Positions 1 through 10,472 of a DNA stretch of 64,000 nucleotides are shown piece after piece (position 1 is the stretch's first letter; each line of letters opens with the position of its first letter). The notes below the pieces were generated by a model. It saw only the letters and a list, made by a program, of their open reading frames with translations, made no database searches and was not told the DNA's origin. The stretch is from the NCBI GenBank assembly GCA_944739405.2, contig OX123196.2:53234196-53298195 (forward strand), written 5' to 3'. The stretch is from Euclidia mi. Taxonomy: Eukaryota; Arthropoda; Insecta; Lepidoptera; Erebidae. The position numbers and the translations under genes were made by a program.

Positions 1-1384
1 TCGTCTCCTTTCTTTCTTATTTTAACACCTCAATATAATATTCACTTTTAGCGTGACACTTCAAAACAAACCTAATGCCTGCTTAATCTTATGTAAAAGA
101 AAAGTGTCAGAGCAATAAAAATGTAAAACGAAACTCATTTGCGTTGTGCGTACACCGGCTAATTTCACACTCATGCATAATTCAGGGGATTACTGAATAA
201 TGCACGTCAATACCGGGTCACTTGCGATCACTGTATACATGTTTTGTATGAAAAATACAAGGATTCCGAATGATTGTTTTGATGTGGATGTAATCCTGGA
301 GTAATATTTGATAGCCTATAATATTTCTGAATCGAAAAATGGACACTGTCTGCATTTTACGACTTTTGAAGGAAATTTTCAACCTCTGCTTTTTCCCCTT
401 AGTGGTGGATTATTAAAATTCCTTCCATAGTAGGTGCTTACGTCATACAAGGATCCCATTGTCCAAATTGTATGTTTCTAGCTCCAATAGCTTGGCTTTA
501 CGAAGAAAGTCAGTCCATATATACCGAACAAGTCATTCGGTATATAATTATGTAAGATGTCGATGATGAACCTAAACAGTGCTTTGCTGTATGGCCAATA
601 AAAGCAGACAAAAGGAGGCTTGACAGCAAAGATATAACATGTGACAGCCTGCAGTGCTAGCGCAAACGGTAAAAAGAGTATTGATATTTTTTTGATAGAA
701 TAAAACAGGATTTGAAAGGATGTAACGCGTTAGGATATTTTCTTTACTATTAGTGCATATAGCACTAATAGAGCCATGTGTTTTGAAAGCTGAAGTAGTC
801 GAATGTTTGCTTACTGCGTTTATGGCGCATTCTTATGGAGATTTGTTAATAGACGCTTGAGTTTTCATTGATTGTCCAATGGTATGAAATTTTACTTAGG
901 TATGGCCTTATTTCCTTTCTTTTATTGATTTAATTGGCTTTTAAACCCCATGAAAAGAAAATGAAACCTTGGCAAAAACTCCATACATGCAATCAGATAG
1001 AAGCTATTATAAAGCAATGCCGTCAAAATGATTCAAAAAAGAAAGGTTTTGCAAATGTGTCGTTAAACGTGCCATTAAGGGCTGAGGTATAACGGTTGGA
1101 TGTAATAATGGCTGCATATTGAATATAACCTTAAGTAACAAGAACATTCTCGAAGCCCGTTTTATGCTAATACCATGTTTATTTGAATATCGTCAGCTGA
1201 AATTGGAGTCTAAGTGTCATCTATGTATACAAAGAGATGGCACCTTGATGACTTGGTCCTGTAAAGTTGGATCGTTTGCTTCTGGGATATTAAGACGTTG
1301 AAATTGAATAATTTTAACGGTATGTTCTTACATAGACATTTTGATATTTAATCTATCTTTAGCAATTTTATTTTGTGTGGTCTT
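1..1384. other. AT-rich DNA, no gene recognised
   Basis: No ORF longer than about 60 codons and no recognisable motif. A short ORF at 1119-1301 has no family resemblance and is treated as chance. Confidence 0.6.
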
Positions 1385-1545
1385 ATGGCATAGTGGTTTC
1401 TGCTGTCGCTTTATTGTTAGAACTGCGCCCAGTATTGTGTGTTGGACCCCCAATCGAGGCTATGTCTAATCCCTAAATTGTCTGTTGATTGCATATTTAT
1501 AAAACACAGGCTTATTCCTAGTGTGGGCGTCGTGTTTTAAAAACT
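1385..1545 (+). repeat. Diverged tRNA-derived SINE (family B)
   Basis: The order of blocks follows the clean copy at 32362-32575: a 'tagtggttt' A-box remnant, a 'cgag' box, then a tail with 'tattcctagtgtggg'. It is strongly diverged, so it is an old copy. Confidence 0.45.
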
Positions 1546-1624
1546 ATAAAATGTATCAACAGTTTTCGTTAGGCCCTGGATGGTTTAGAATCACAAATAG
1601 ATCTGATAGATTATGGTGTTGATA

Positions 1625-1760
1625 AGATTCAGAAACGCCACGCTTCGTACTCTCACATTCCAAAGTTAAGTGCGTATTAAATTATTAATTTTGTGATTAA
1701 TCAATCACGCTCAACGGTGATGGAAAACATCGTGAGGAAAGCTAAATAACTAAGAGTTTT
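1625..1760 (+). repeat. SINE family C body fragment
   Basis: Contains 'caaagttaagtgcgtatta' followed by 'ggtgatggaaaacatcgtgagg'. The same two blocks occur in reverse in the longer family C copy at 55600-55990. The tRNA-like head and the LINE-like tail are missing. Confidence 0.55.
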
Positions 1761-2579
1761 CGAAAAATATGTAAAGGGTGCCAATACACACTAGTTTCGT
1801 GTGGACTGTGTTTTTAGCATAATCTCTGTTAGAAGAGGTCATTCTCTACCCAGAAGAGAGACAGTTAATGAACGTCGTGTATTGTGTTAAAGTACAGTCT
1901 GATTATTTTATGACAAATTTAAATGTTGAGTTATCATAAAAAGTTGTAATTGTCTTGCTGGTATCTCAAGAATAGTTTCTTCTTTGCTGTCTTACTTAGA
2001 AAATCAACTTATTTTAACTCTTTTAATGCTACACCTCAAACCTAACCCCATTCAGCCAACGTAAATACTTATTAACACGGCCTTCCGGGTACCGCAAACA
2101 TACAGCGGTACAACTCAACAGTTTTGGCCTCCTTAAGTAATTTGCATTATATTGCGACAAAACAAACAATTTTCCGATACGTGTCTTCTCTAATGAAATC
2201 ATATTTCGTTAATGCCATTGCAGTCCTTTGCTAATTTGCATGCATTCCTTGTGAAAGAGTCTAAGAACCAAGTCAAAGTTGTTAACTGACTTAAATGTAT
2301 AACTTACCGCTGTAACGTCATAATTGAGGGTAGGTAATTTAATTTGCGTACTCATATTTCCTTTACATTTCGGAAGAGATAAGCATTGTAACATCTCAAA
2401 AAAAAAACGGTTAAAGTGAACCCCAGATTTTGAATTACCTATCTTACAATATCCCATACAATGTTGCGAAAAAATAGCTTCCTCATTTAGGTGTAGTAGA
2501 GCTACCAGTAAACGTAACATTTTTCAAAATTTTATCGTACCGTTTTGTCTGTGTGTTTACAATGTATAACCATGCCTAA
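1761..2579. other. No gene recognised
   Basis: AT-rich. A 103-codon minus-strand ORF (2209-2520) has no recognisable family, no coding texture and no supporting context. Confidence 0.5.
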
Positions 2580-2690
2580 TTTCAGCTCTCTATTGCATAT
2601 AGTTTCCGTAAAACCACAGACGGACAGACGGAGGGACGGACATGGTGAAACAATAGGGCTTCCTCATAGTTTACTACGGAACCCTAATAA
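2580..2690 (-). repeat. Fragment of the 'GGGTTCCGTA' dispersed repeat
   Basis: Reads 'cagacggacagacgg' followed by 'ctacggaacccta'. These are the reverse of blocks at the start of the longer copy at 21755-22590. A third fragment lies at 29283-29350. Confidence 0.6.
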
Positions 2691-3214
2691 AAAATATACT
2701 AGTTTGTGTTCGTAGATTTTGTAATTGTAAGCTACTCCTCGATAAATAAATTTAAATGTTTTTAAATTGATATCGCTACTCACTGACACTAATTTATTAT
2801 TGTATCTCAGTACTATTTCCGCTTTCCGCTGTGATTATGCCGGGTCCCAGTTGGTTGGCCGGGTAAGCATGGTGTTGCCAGTGAGCAGCAAAAATATTCT
2901 ACCATACTGAAATGTTACTTTTGTGTTTTTATTTTCTGTTTTAATTTAGACTTTTGTTTAAGTTTGTATTACCTAATTTTATTTTTTTGATTTCCATTTT
3001 TTTAATTTATAATGTGTGCCATTTGTGACATAAATAAATATTTTCTTTTTCTTTTCTTTTCAAAAAGTATCTATTCTGAAAAAATCAAAGTCACTGCCAA
3101 AACTTTTCTTGCAGTGACGACAAATTTGAAATGTATGAAATAGCTAGAGACGTTATTCGAACGCGACCTTGGGACCAATTTGAAACAGGAAACTCGTTGT
3201 ATTTATTGTGTAAG
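2691..3214. other. No gene; T/C-rich tract
   Basis: AT-rich DNA. The stretch near 3030-3060 carries 'aataaata' followed by a T/C-rich run and may be the tail of an old retroelement. No other signal was seen. Confidence 0.4.
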
Positions 3215-3215
3215 T

Positions 3216-3340
3216 ACCAATTATTGACACCTGAACCCGGTGGCTCGGACAGACTGGATGGCGAGGGCTGAGGAGCGTGTGCTGTGGCGCGTGTTGGGAG
3301 AGGCCTATGTCCAGCAGTGGACTGCGATAGGCTGATTGAT
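3216..3340 (+). pseudogene. LINE ORF2 C-terminal end fragment
   Basis: Plus-strand translation up to a TGA at about 3333 gives a short peptide ending GEAYVQQWTAIG. I recognise this as the C-terminus of a very common lepidopteran non-LTR element. Only about 30 codons remain, so the copy is heavily 5'-truncated, as is usual for LINE insertions. The terminal nucleotides, 'ggcctatgtccagcagtgg', recur as the 3' tail of SINE family C in this window (reverse strand at 55615-55670 and 60955-61010). Assignment of the clade is uncertain. Confidence 0.6.
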
Positions 3341-3400
3341 TTATATCTATAATTTATTTTCTTTCTTTTGAACTCACTCCTCGATACCAACGACCCTTAA

Positions 3401-4085
3401 ATCCATTTCCGTAGTTCAATTTAAATCCTCAATAATGTTGTATGACTTAGGCCACAAATTCGCGGGTATTGGGGCGGGGTACGTGCCGGACGCACGTGTT
3501 TTGTCCCGTCATCGTGGTTTAATTGGGGTCACTACTCGTTTGTTTGTTCCACTCGATTGTTTTACAGGGCGCAAGTAATGAGAAGACTGGTTTATTTTGC
3601 TATTTATTTTCTATAAATTATTATTATCTTTATATTTAGTCGCATACATGCTGGTAATGTCAAGAACATAATGTAACACACTTAAAAAGGTTTGAAGTGT
3701 GTCTATCTATTTTCTTTGTTCCTCAAGCCTTTTTATTGTTACGAGGTGGAAAATCCTTTCGAATCTCCGTCTCTACGGGAAATTTAAGATACCACCACGC
3801 CCTACAGGAATGAACATTGAGTACAGGAACTGTTCAGTCTTCCTCCCATTTCATCTTGTCTAACCCGACCCAATCACAGGGCAAGCTACAAATGTCATTA
3901 CTGACCCTATCGCTTACGCGACGCCTGGCACCGTATTCCTAGTTTATGGCAAGACTAGCAGCTTCCCCGAGCAACCTACTCCTAATCGGCCACCAGACCT
4001 CCCTATGCTCTGGCGGCCCGGGATTGGTTAACGGCGGCGCCGCCTTTCTCTTCGGGCGTTATGCTTCAAGTCTAGCGACAATGTA
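3401..4085. other. No gene recognised
   Basis: Mixed-composition DNA with a GC-richer patch at 3960-4060. No ORF or repeat could be recognised. Confidence 0.5.
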
Positions 4086-4089
4086 ATAG

Positions 4090-4345
4090 AATTTGACGGA
4101 TAATGTAGTGGTTTAAATTGTCGCCTCGCTTAAGGTTGCGTCGAGTTTCGTTTGTTCGATTCCTACAACGCTATTTTGTATATGTAGTGCATAAATTGTT
4201 GTTTAGGGTCAAGACTCTAAACAACAATCAAACCATTCAACGAACTCAAAGAACACCTTGGTGTTCTTTGAGTTCGTTGAATGGTTGTTTGTAAAGTATC
4301 GGCAATACGGGATTTATTCCTAGTGCGGGTAAAGAAATAACGTAC
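4090..4345 (+). repeat. SINE family B copy interrupted by two hairpins
   Basis: The head ('agtggttt', then a degraded B box near 4160) and the tail ('tcctagtgcggg') match family B. Two perfect or near-perfect hairpins sit in the middle: 4196-4227, and a 25-bp stem 4233-4257 / 4260-4284 with a two-base loop. Confidence 0.6.
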
Positions 4346-5754
4346 CTGCCTTTTTCTTTACCTATTATCTTTATATGTTACCCTCGCAGTCGCTCATGCC
4401 TTACATCGTGCTGTCAAACATGATGGTGAGCGACATTAATTTCGTCAGGACGTACGTGGCCCACAGTTAGATGTAATCATAGGCATACGGATATTTCGAA
4501 TACACTGATAACGAGCTATAACGACCAGCGTCCTCGTGTTGAATATGTAAGGGATAATTGCTTTTATTCTTTTGACAGCTGTCATATTATAATCAATGTG
4601 TACGAAAGAGATAGCCTTATTAGTTGGTGTAGCTATCTCTTTCTAGAAAGCTGAATATTTAGATTAAAAAGTCATTGATGATTTCGTAGCTGCAAAGCAC
4701 GTCCCTCGCGGCTAAGCATACTCAAGAGTGACGCTACTAATACAGAAAATATTCTAAACAAGTAGGTTACATATTATAAAAATCACCCTTTTTTCCTATC
4801 TGTCTGTATGATAGATATTAAAAAACTACTGAGCGGATTTCTATACGCTTTTCAACAATAGACACTGTGATTCCTGAGGAGGCCTGAAGTGTATAATTCA
4901 CGCAGGCGAAGCCGTGCATGAAGTCTAGTACTAGATAAAATATGAAATCATTATCCTATGTCTTTAACCTGCCATGTTCGTACTCTTTGTGAACAGAACG
5001 TTGAACGTTGCGCAGATAAGCTAGCTTCTTTTTAAAGCGCTACAAACACTTGTAAGTCTCGTTACCTCTTATAGGTGACATAAATTAGCTAATGAAATTA
5101 TATTAACAGTGTATTCAATAAGGCTTGTCTCTGACACAGGAAAATCGTTCTTCTTTAGAATATTTATTACGTAGAGACTGGAAATACATAACAAAATATT
5201 TAACAAGCTATTTTTAAACATATAGTGTTAACAGCTTTGTTGATGACGCTGCTTTTTCTCAATCTACCTGAAGAAATTTAAAAAGTCATCATCATATTTC
5301 AAGGTGTCTTTTAAAATCGAATAAAAAAGAATATTTAGCTTGCATCTTTATTACAAACCTCAAACCTGGGAAACATTTATTCACTCATTAAAATTACACG
5401 CAAACTCAGTGTATAACAAAGTGCACGAAATTACTGCCAATTTAATTACCATAAGCTTTAATTAGTGGTAAATATTATAGCAATTTTATTTCAAAGCTTA
5501 CTTGCACACGGTGGGTGGTCTAAGGTACCAATTACAGTTTTAATCATTAATAATAATTTGTACCGAGGTTTTTACTGACTCGCTGTGCAGAGTTAAAATA
5601 TAAGCTTTATTTGTTAAGAATTTTTGGCATTTTAGTGGTAAAGCTAAGCTAGTTGATAGCATGATAAACCGGATCAGTCGTTAGGAATATTTGCCAATCT
5701 TAAAGAAAATTGCCGCACGAAAGTTAAAAATGTGGTACTGACACCAACAAGACA
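4346..5754. other. No gene; one dispersed repeat fragment
   Basis: 4775-4925 resembles a widespread lepidopteran repeat ('gcggatttctatacg', 'gattcctgagga', 'gcgaagccg'). A short hairpin ('gaaagagatagc' / 'gctatctctttc') lies at 4603-4645. The rest is AT-rich without ORFs. Confidence 0.45.
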
Positions 5755-5860
5755 TCAAGGACACCCAAACCCATAATACATTGTGAATCACATAAACTGT
5801 TGCCTTGTGTGGGGATCGAATTCACGACTGTCGACCTAGTGACAACGCCATTCGCACAAT
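5755..5860 (-). repeat. Partial SINE family B
   Basis: Reading the minus strand gives a B-box-like 'gaattcgatccccac' block and the 'gattcacaatg' segment that follows it in family B. The head is degraded and the tail is missing. Confidence 0.5.
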
Positions 5861-6017
5861 CATAATATTATCACCGCTCTACTAAACATTCCGTTCCTAT
5901 GTTTCGTTGTTGGGGCAAAGTTTGGAAGCAACGTAATTGTCTGATATCCGTTCAAACTCAATGCATTATGCTCACAAATTGTACATACGTACATACCGTA
6001 ATATATATACATGTACT

Positions 6018-6378
6018 TACGCCTTTTTCCCGTCGGGGTAGGCAGAGACAACAGAACGCCACTTGCGCCTATCCTTACAAACCTCACGCGCTTCCTCTAC
6101 ACTCGTTACTTTGTTCATACATGCCCGCCGGTTTCGGGTACTTCGGACCTTTCCGTTTCTTAGGATGTCTTCAATTTGGTCGACAAATATCCGACGAGGT
6201 CTGCCGCGACCGACTTGCCATCACACATTTGCCTTATACTTGTATATCTGATTCGTCATTATTTCTTCACTCATTCGCTCCACGTGTCCAAACCACCTAA
6301 GCATTCCTTTCTAAATCCTTATCACAACATCTTCTTTCAGTCCACAGCTCTTTCGTATAGTTAGTTGCATTGGGAATT
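6018..6378 (-). pseudogene. LINE ORF2 C-terminal portion, 3' of the insert
   Basis: Minus-strand reading with a few indels gives a 'CGLKEDVV' block, then 'MLRWFGHVERM', 'NQIYKANVCDGK', 'TRNRRACMN' and the terminal SAYPDGKKA, with the stop at 6017-6019. These are the normal C-terminal blocks of the same LINE whose RT half resumes at 7291. Its last 35 or so nucleotides ('ctctgcctacccc..cggg..aaaaggcgt') are shared with SINE family A. Confidence 0.8.
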
Positions 6379-6389
6379 CTATCAATCAG

Positions 6390-7279
6390 TTTGAAATTAA
6401 ACTACAGTTTACGGATTTTATCGCGTTATATTGGTTTCACTGGTTATTAGTTATTACATTTAAACCGAATGATCTAGAAACTACATTTTTTCGAATTCTT
6501 TACAGGATTTATGTTCACGGCAGACTGAGGTGATATTTGTCTTTGTCTTGAATTTAAAAGTTATCTCGAGATAATTTATAGTATTCGGGTTCGGGTATTT
6601 CGAAGTACCCGAACATTTTTCAACTATTGGTGTTACTATCTACGCAGAATGTGCTCACTGTGTCATCTTCTGGTGACTTTGTCCTTCTTGGGTTTTATTA
6701 GCCTGATAACAGGGTCCCAAGCTGGAGCAACATTCCAACCATCTTCCCTATTGAAATTAGGTTGTTTTTTAATTTCAATACCTTCACGTATCATTCTTGG
6801 AATAAAGCGATGTTTTTTTGCGAGTATCTGCGGTTTATAAAATCGTAGGTAATGGTTGGTTCCTTGTTCTACATGTTCACATACAGCAGACTTCGTCGAG
6901 CATTTGTGTTTAATGTCAGCTATATGTTCCTTTAGTCGAATGCCTATGCTTCTCTTGGTTTGTCCAATGTATGAGAGCCCACACTCACAGTCTATCTTGT
7001 AAACCCCGGCCTCTTGTAAGGGTAACTGACTCTTGACAGATGGTAATAAATTGGCTTATCTTCGTTGGCGGCTTGTAGAAAGTTTTGATTGAAGCTCGCT
7101 TCAAGATGTAGCCAATCTTGTCGGTCACGCCCTTGATGTATGGGAGGACAGCAGGTTGTCTTTCTACTGTGGCTGGCTTGTTATTCGTAGATCTGTGATG
7201 TTGGAGCGGCGGTCGGAGCTTGTTTTCTTGCAGAACTTGCTTGACATGTTGAAGCTCGTAACCCAAACCCAAGAAAATA
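6390..7279 (-). mobile_element. 5'-truncated Penelope-like element inserted in a LINE
   Basis: An 890-bp insertion bracketed by the 11-bp direct repeat 'ctatcaatcag' (6379-6389, 7280-7290), which I read as its target-site duplication. It encodes the end of a Penelope-type reverse transcriptase and a GIY-YIG endonuclease on the minus strand. The 3' non-coding part (6390-6640) contains the short hairpin 'gttcgggtatttcgaagtacccgaac' near 6590. The insertion is younger than the LINE it splits. Confidence 0.85.
6655..7279 (-). pseudogene. Penelope-like RT thumb plus GIY-YIG endonuclease
   Basis: From 7279 downward the reading is 'LGYELQHVKQVLQENK', a linker, then 'LPYIKGVTDKIGYIL' and 'TFYKPPTKISQF', the region joining RT and endonuclease in Penelope-like elements. 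After a frameshift near 7030 comes 'GVYKIDCECGLSYIGQT' (GIY-YIG core with its cysteines), 'RLKEHIADIKHKC', 'SAVCEHV' and, near the end, 'NFNREDGW'. In this family GIY-YIG is the endonuclease that cuts target DNA for primed reverse transcription. Most of the RT is absent, so the copy is dead. A long open frame that crosses 7290 is a chance LINE/Penelope fusion, not a gene. Confidence 0.85.
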
Positions 7280-7290
7280 CTATCAATCAG

Positions 7291-9150
7291 TCTTACCCCA
7301 CACATACTGCGCAGTGATCGCATTTCAACTGCGTTAATTCTACTTTCACGCTTTTTCTGCCATACCCAGCTCTCACTTCCATACATCAACGTAGGGACAA
7401 GCACTCCATTGTGAACCGCCAATCGCGCCTCTTTTGGCACCGTCTGACCGTTCATAAACGCCCACAGTGCTCCATTTACACGATGTCCCGCAGTCACTCT
7501 CCTTTCAGTATCTCCCTCACATCTTCCGTCCCTTGTAAATTCGCTACCCAAATATAAAAATTCTTTAACTTGCTCTATAATTTCACCTCTAGCCGTAATA
7601 TTACACTCAGTCACACTTTCATCTCTTTCAAACACCTTCACTTTCGTCTTTCTTGCTTTAACATTCATACCTTTCGCTTTAAAGCTCTTGTTTATGCAGT
7701 CCATCATTTCTTGCAACTCATTCGCCGATGATGCAAGAATTACTTGATCATCAGCAAATAAGAGGCACTTAAGACGCACTCCTACCATATCGATCCCGCA
7801 TTCAGTTTCTCTCATATCATTCATGCAGCTATCCATGAATAAGTTGAACAACCAGGGCGAGGCTGCACACCCTTGTCTGACACCTTGGGAGATGTCAAAC
7901 CAGTCCGTATAGGCACCATTGATTCGGACACAGGCTCTAGAACCCCTATACCGGGATTTCAGAGCCCTTATTGTACGGTTGTCCACCCCATACATGGATA
8001 ACACCTTCCATAATTCCTTTCTATTCACCCTATTATACACCTTTTCCAAGTCTATGAACGCGCAATACACCTTCTGGTTTTGTGCCAGACATTTTTCGGT
8101 GACGCAGCGCAAGGAAAAGACTTAAAGAAAGATCCGTACATCCCATTCCCTTCCAAAATCCCGCTTGCACATCCCATATCTTGTCATTAGTCACATTTAC
8201 TACTCTGTCATTTAAAATTCTGGCATACATTTTTCCAACAACACTAAGAAGGCTGATCCCGCGATAATTTTGACATTCCTGCTGCGAACCTTTGCCTTTA
8301 TATATTGGGACAAACACTGCCTTCGTCCAGTCATCTGGAACTTGGCCGTGTCTCCAGCATAGATTAAAAAGGCGATGCAGCAGGTTAACTATGAGTCCGT
8401 CGCCAGCCTTCAACATCTCAGTCGTCACTCTATCACATCCATCAGACTTTCCTGACCTCATACCTTTTAACGCTTTCATAATTTCATCCATTCCAATTTC
8501 ATCAGTCGGGCTCACAAACATATCTATCGTTTCTTCTTGCTCTATTTCATTCACATCTTTCTCAAATAAGCTCTCAAAACAATTCTTCCAGCGCTCTAGT
8601 ATCTTTTTTTTCTTCATTCATGACTTCACCTCTTTCATTTCTAATCACTTCCATCGATGTACTCATATTTTTACTTTGCGCTTCTTTCACGAGTTTCCAA
8701 AATATTTTTATATCCTCTTGGAAGCTTGCGCTGAATTGTTTCTCATACTTCTCCCTTTTCTCATTCTTCTTCCTCTCTATACATTCTCTGACTTTAGCTT
8801 TCACACACCTATACTTGTCCTTCATTTCTCGAACATAATTTTCATTTATACCACCACTAGCTCTATTCGTTGCCTCTATTGCTAGGATATCCAGTCATGC
8901 TTTTTTTCTTTTCCTCAACCATTATTCTAGTTTCATCATCCCACCAGTCAGCTTTCTCGCATTTCTAACTTCTTCTTTTACTCATACAGCATACTTCTTC
9001 AGCACATTTCACAATGTTGGTTTTAAATACCGACCATACCTCACTCACACTTGCCTTATTTACAAGATTCCTACTTTTGTCCATCCGTTCGCTCAATTGC
9101 TTTTTATACATATTTGGATTTTTCACATGTAAAAATATAAATACGCTAAA
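7291..9150 (-). pseudogene. LINE reverse transcriptase, broken 5' portion
   Basis: Frame segments at about 9150-8965, 8825-8574, 8617-8033 and 8112-7291 join in order, with frameshifts near 8600 and 8070 and nonsense changes near 8900. Reverse-transcriptase blocks are clear: 'NYRGISLLSVVGKMYARIL' (fingers), 'YCAFIDLEKVYNRV' (motif A, catalytic D retained), 'GVRQGCAASPWLFNLF' (motif B), and 'LLFADDQVILA' (motif C, FADD). Then come 'FLYLGSEFT' and 'MRSLRSMCGV', where the Penelope-like insert begins. The copy cannot encode a working protein. No endonuclease region is seen upstream of 9150. Confidence 0.85.
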
Positions 9151-9181
9151 CGCTATATGAAAAATACGGTATAGTTTTGCA

Positions 9182-9262
9182 ATTTTTTTTTTTTTGGTAA
9201 TAGGCGGCAAACGAGCAGACGGATTACCTGATGGTAAGCAATTACCGCCGCCCATGGACACA
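9182..9262 (+). repeat. Dispersed repeat 'taataggcggcaaacgagcag'-type
   Basis: Begins after a T-run and reads 'taggcggcaaacgagcag', then 'cctgatggtaagcaatta'. The same blocks occur in reverse at 60485-60585, and a short piece lies at 9510-9535. It is a common moth repeat; the class (SINE or MITE) cannot be settled from these copies. Confidence 0.6.
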
Positions 9263-9769
9263 AGCAAGCCATTGGACTGAAAACATTGAGTTTTTGAAAT
9301 AATTCATACGATATCCTGAGTGAGTGGTGAATGGTTCCGTAATCAATAGTAGCCGCATCGGTGCTGAATATCAATAGCTATTTTATGTACCGTACTATTG
9401 GCGCCACTGGTATTAACTTCACGTTCTATTTGTAAATGTTTCTCGTAGCAAAATAACACACAATCATCGATGTATTTATGAGGCATACCTATTTATATCG
9501 TTTTTATGTAATAGGCGGCTAACGAGCAGATGGATGGCTTGAGAAGTCATAAGTCCTTTGGGATAAGAAAAGGAGGCAGAGCGAAGTGAGACAGAAGGTA
9601 AAGAACTGTGGGCCAACGGTACCTCACTTACCGAACAAACTCAACAGTGTGCATACTGTTACTTTATGTCGATATTCTGTGAGACGTTAGGAGTAAGTAG
9701 TACTTCCCTGATCGAGTGGGCCCTTTCAAACTGAAATCAGCTAGGTTCTACTACATATAATTTTTTATT
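9263..9769. other. No gene recognised
   Basis: Short repeat echo at 9510-9535; otherwise nothing recognised. Confidence 0.5.
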
Positions 9770-9985
9770 TTAGCCTCATGCCTGTGAACCCGAAGAGGTA
9801 GGCAGATGTATACTATTTCACTCACAATACGCGAAGTTTTCGAACGTAATAGGGAGCGATCCTATTACCGGACACATAGCCAGACTCCGTGCTGCTACTG
9901 AGAATTCAGAAAAACCAACCCGGGAGTCGAACCGGGAACCTCTCGATCAACAGACGCATACACTATCCACTGGACCACGGAGGTA
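9770..9985 (-). repeat. tRNA-derived SINE (family A), near full length
   Basis: Minus strand from 9985: an A-box-like 'tggtccagtggatag', then the B box 'ggttcgactcccggg', a body with 'agcagcacggagtctggc', and a tail 'ctgcctacctcttcgggt'. The head is tRNA-like. The tail matches the 3' end of the LINE at 5995-9150. Other copies: 24613-24725, 26688-26895 and 61382-61545. Confidence 0.8.
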
Positions 9986-10472
9986 ATATAAATTAGATAT
10001 TGGATAGATACTTAAAAAGGTAGACATTATTTTACTTTACACTGGATATACAGTTGCTAATAGGCTACATTATATTTTTTTCATATGATGTTAAGCGATG
10101 AAACAAAAGAATAACAAATTGTCAGTTGTAATAATTTACAATTGAAAATTTGTTACACTTTTGTTTTAAAAGACACTGTTAACACACGCACACTTTTAAA
10201 GTGCAATTATTATCAATCCAGGCTGCAGTGTTGAGATTATTATAGATTGATTCTCTTTGGTATTTAACTTTGAAAAATGGTTAGTGTACACGAAAACAAC
10301 AATAAGTTATCAATATTCGTTTATTAGTATTACCTTTAACGTACAATTTAAACTTATCAAAAAGCCTAAATTAAAGTAGTTAAGAAATTCTATGATCAAC
10401 TAATCGTAGCGTAGATGTATGTTAATTCTTAATCAAGTAAAATAAGTGTAACCAAATAAATAAAAAGAGAGT
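9986..10472. other. AT-rich DNA downstream of the hAT relic
   Basis: Probably includes the 3' non-coding end of the hAT element. A candidate hAT-style terminus 'cagtgttgagattat' occurs near 10229, but I found no matching inverted partner upstream. Confidence 0.35.

Larger units (their letters stand above)
5995..9150 (-). mobile_element. Non-LTR retrotransposon (LINE) split by a Penelope-like insertion
   Basis: Two blocks of one LINE lie on the minus strand. The 5' block (9150 down to 7280) encodes a reverse transcriptase. The 3' block (6389 down to about 5995) encodes the C-terminus, ending SAYPDGKKA, and finishes in a TA-rich tail. A 6390-7279 insert separates them, and the 11-bp sequence 'ctatcaatcag' occurs at both borders (6379-6389 and 7280-7290). 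Removing the insert and one duplicate makes the LINE read continuously. The 5' end is truncated near 9150, with the endonuclease region missing. The RTE-like assignment is tentative. Confidence 0.85.

Noticed and set aside
5899..6300. A 133-codon plus-strand ORF.
   Set aside because: Antisense shadow of the LINE C-terminal coding sequence.
6985..8112. A 375-codon minus-strand ORF that could be taken as one reverse transcriptase gene.
   Set aside because: It is a chance in-frame fusion of LINE RT (down to 7291) with the inserted Penelope-like element (7279 down). The 11-bp duplication marks the junction.
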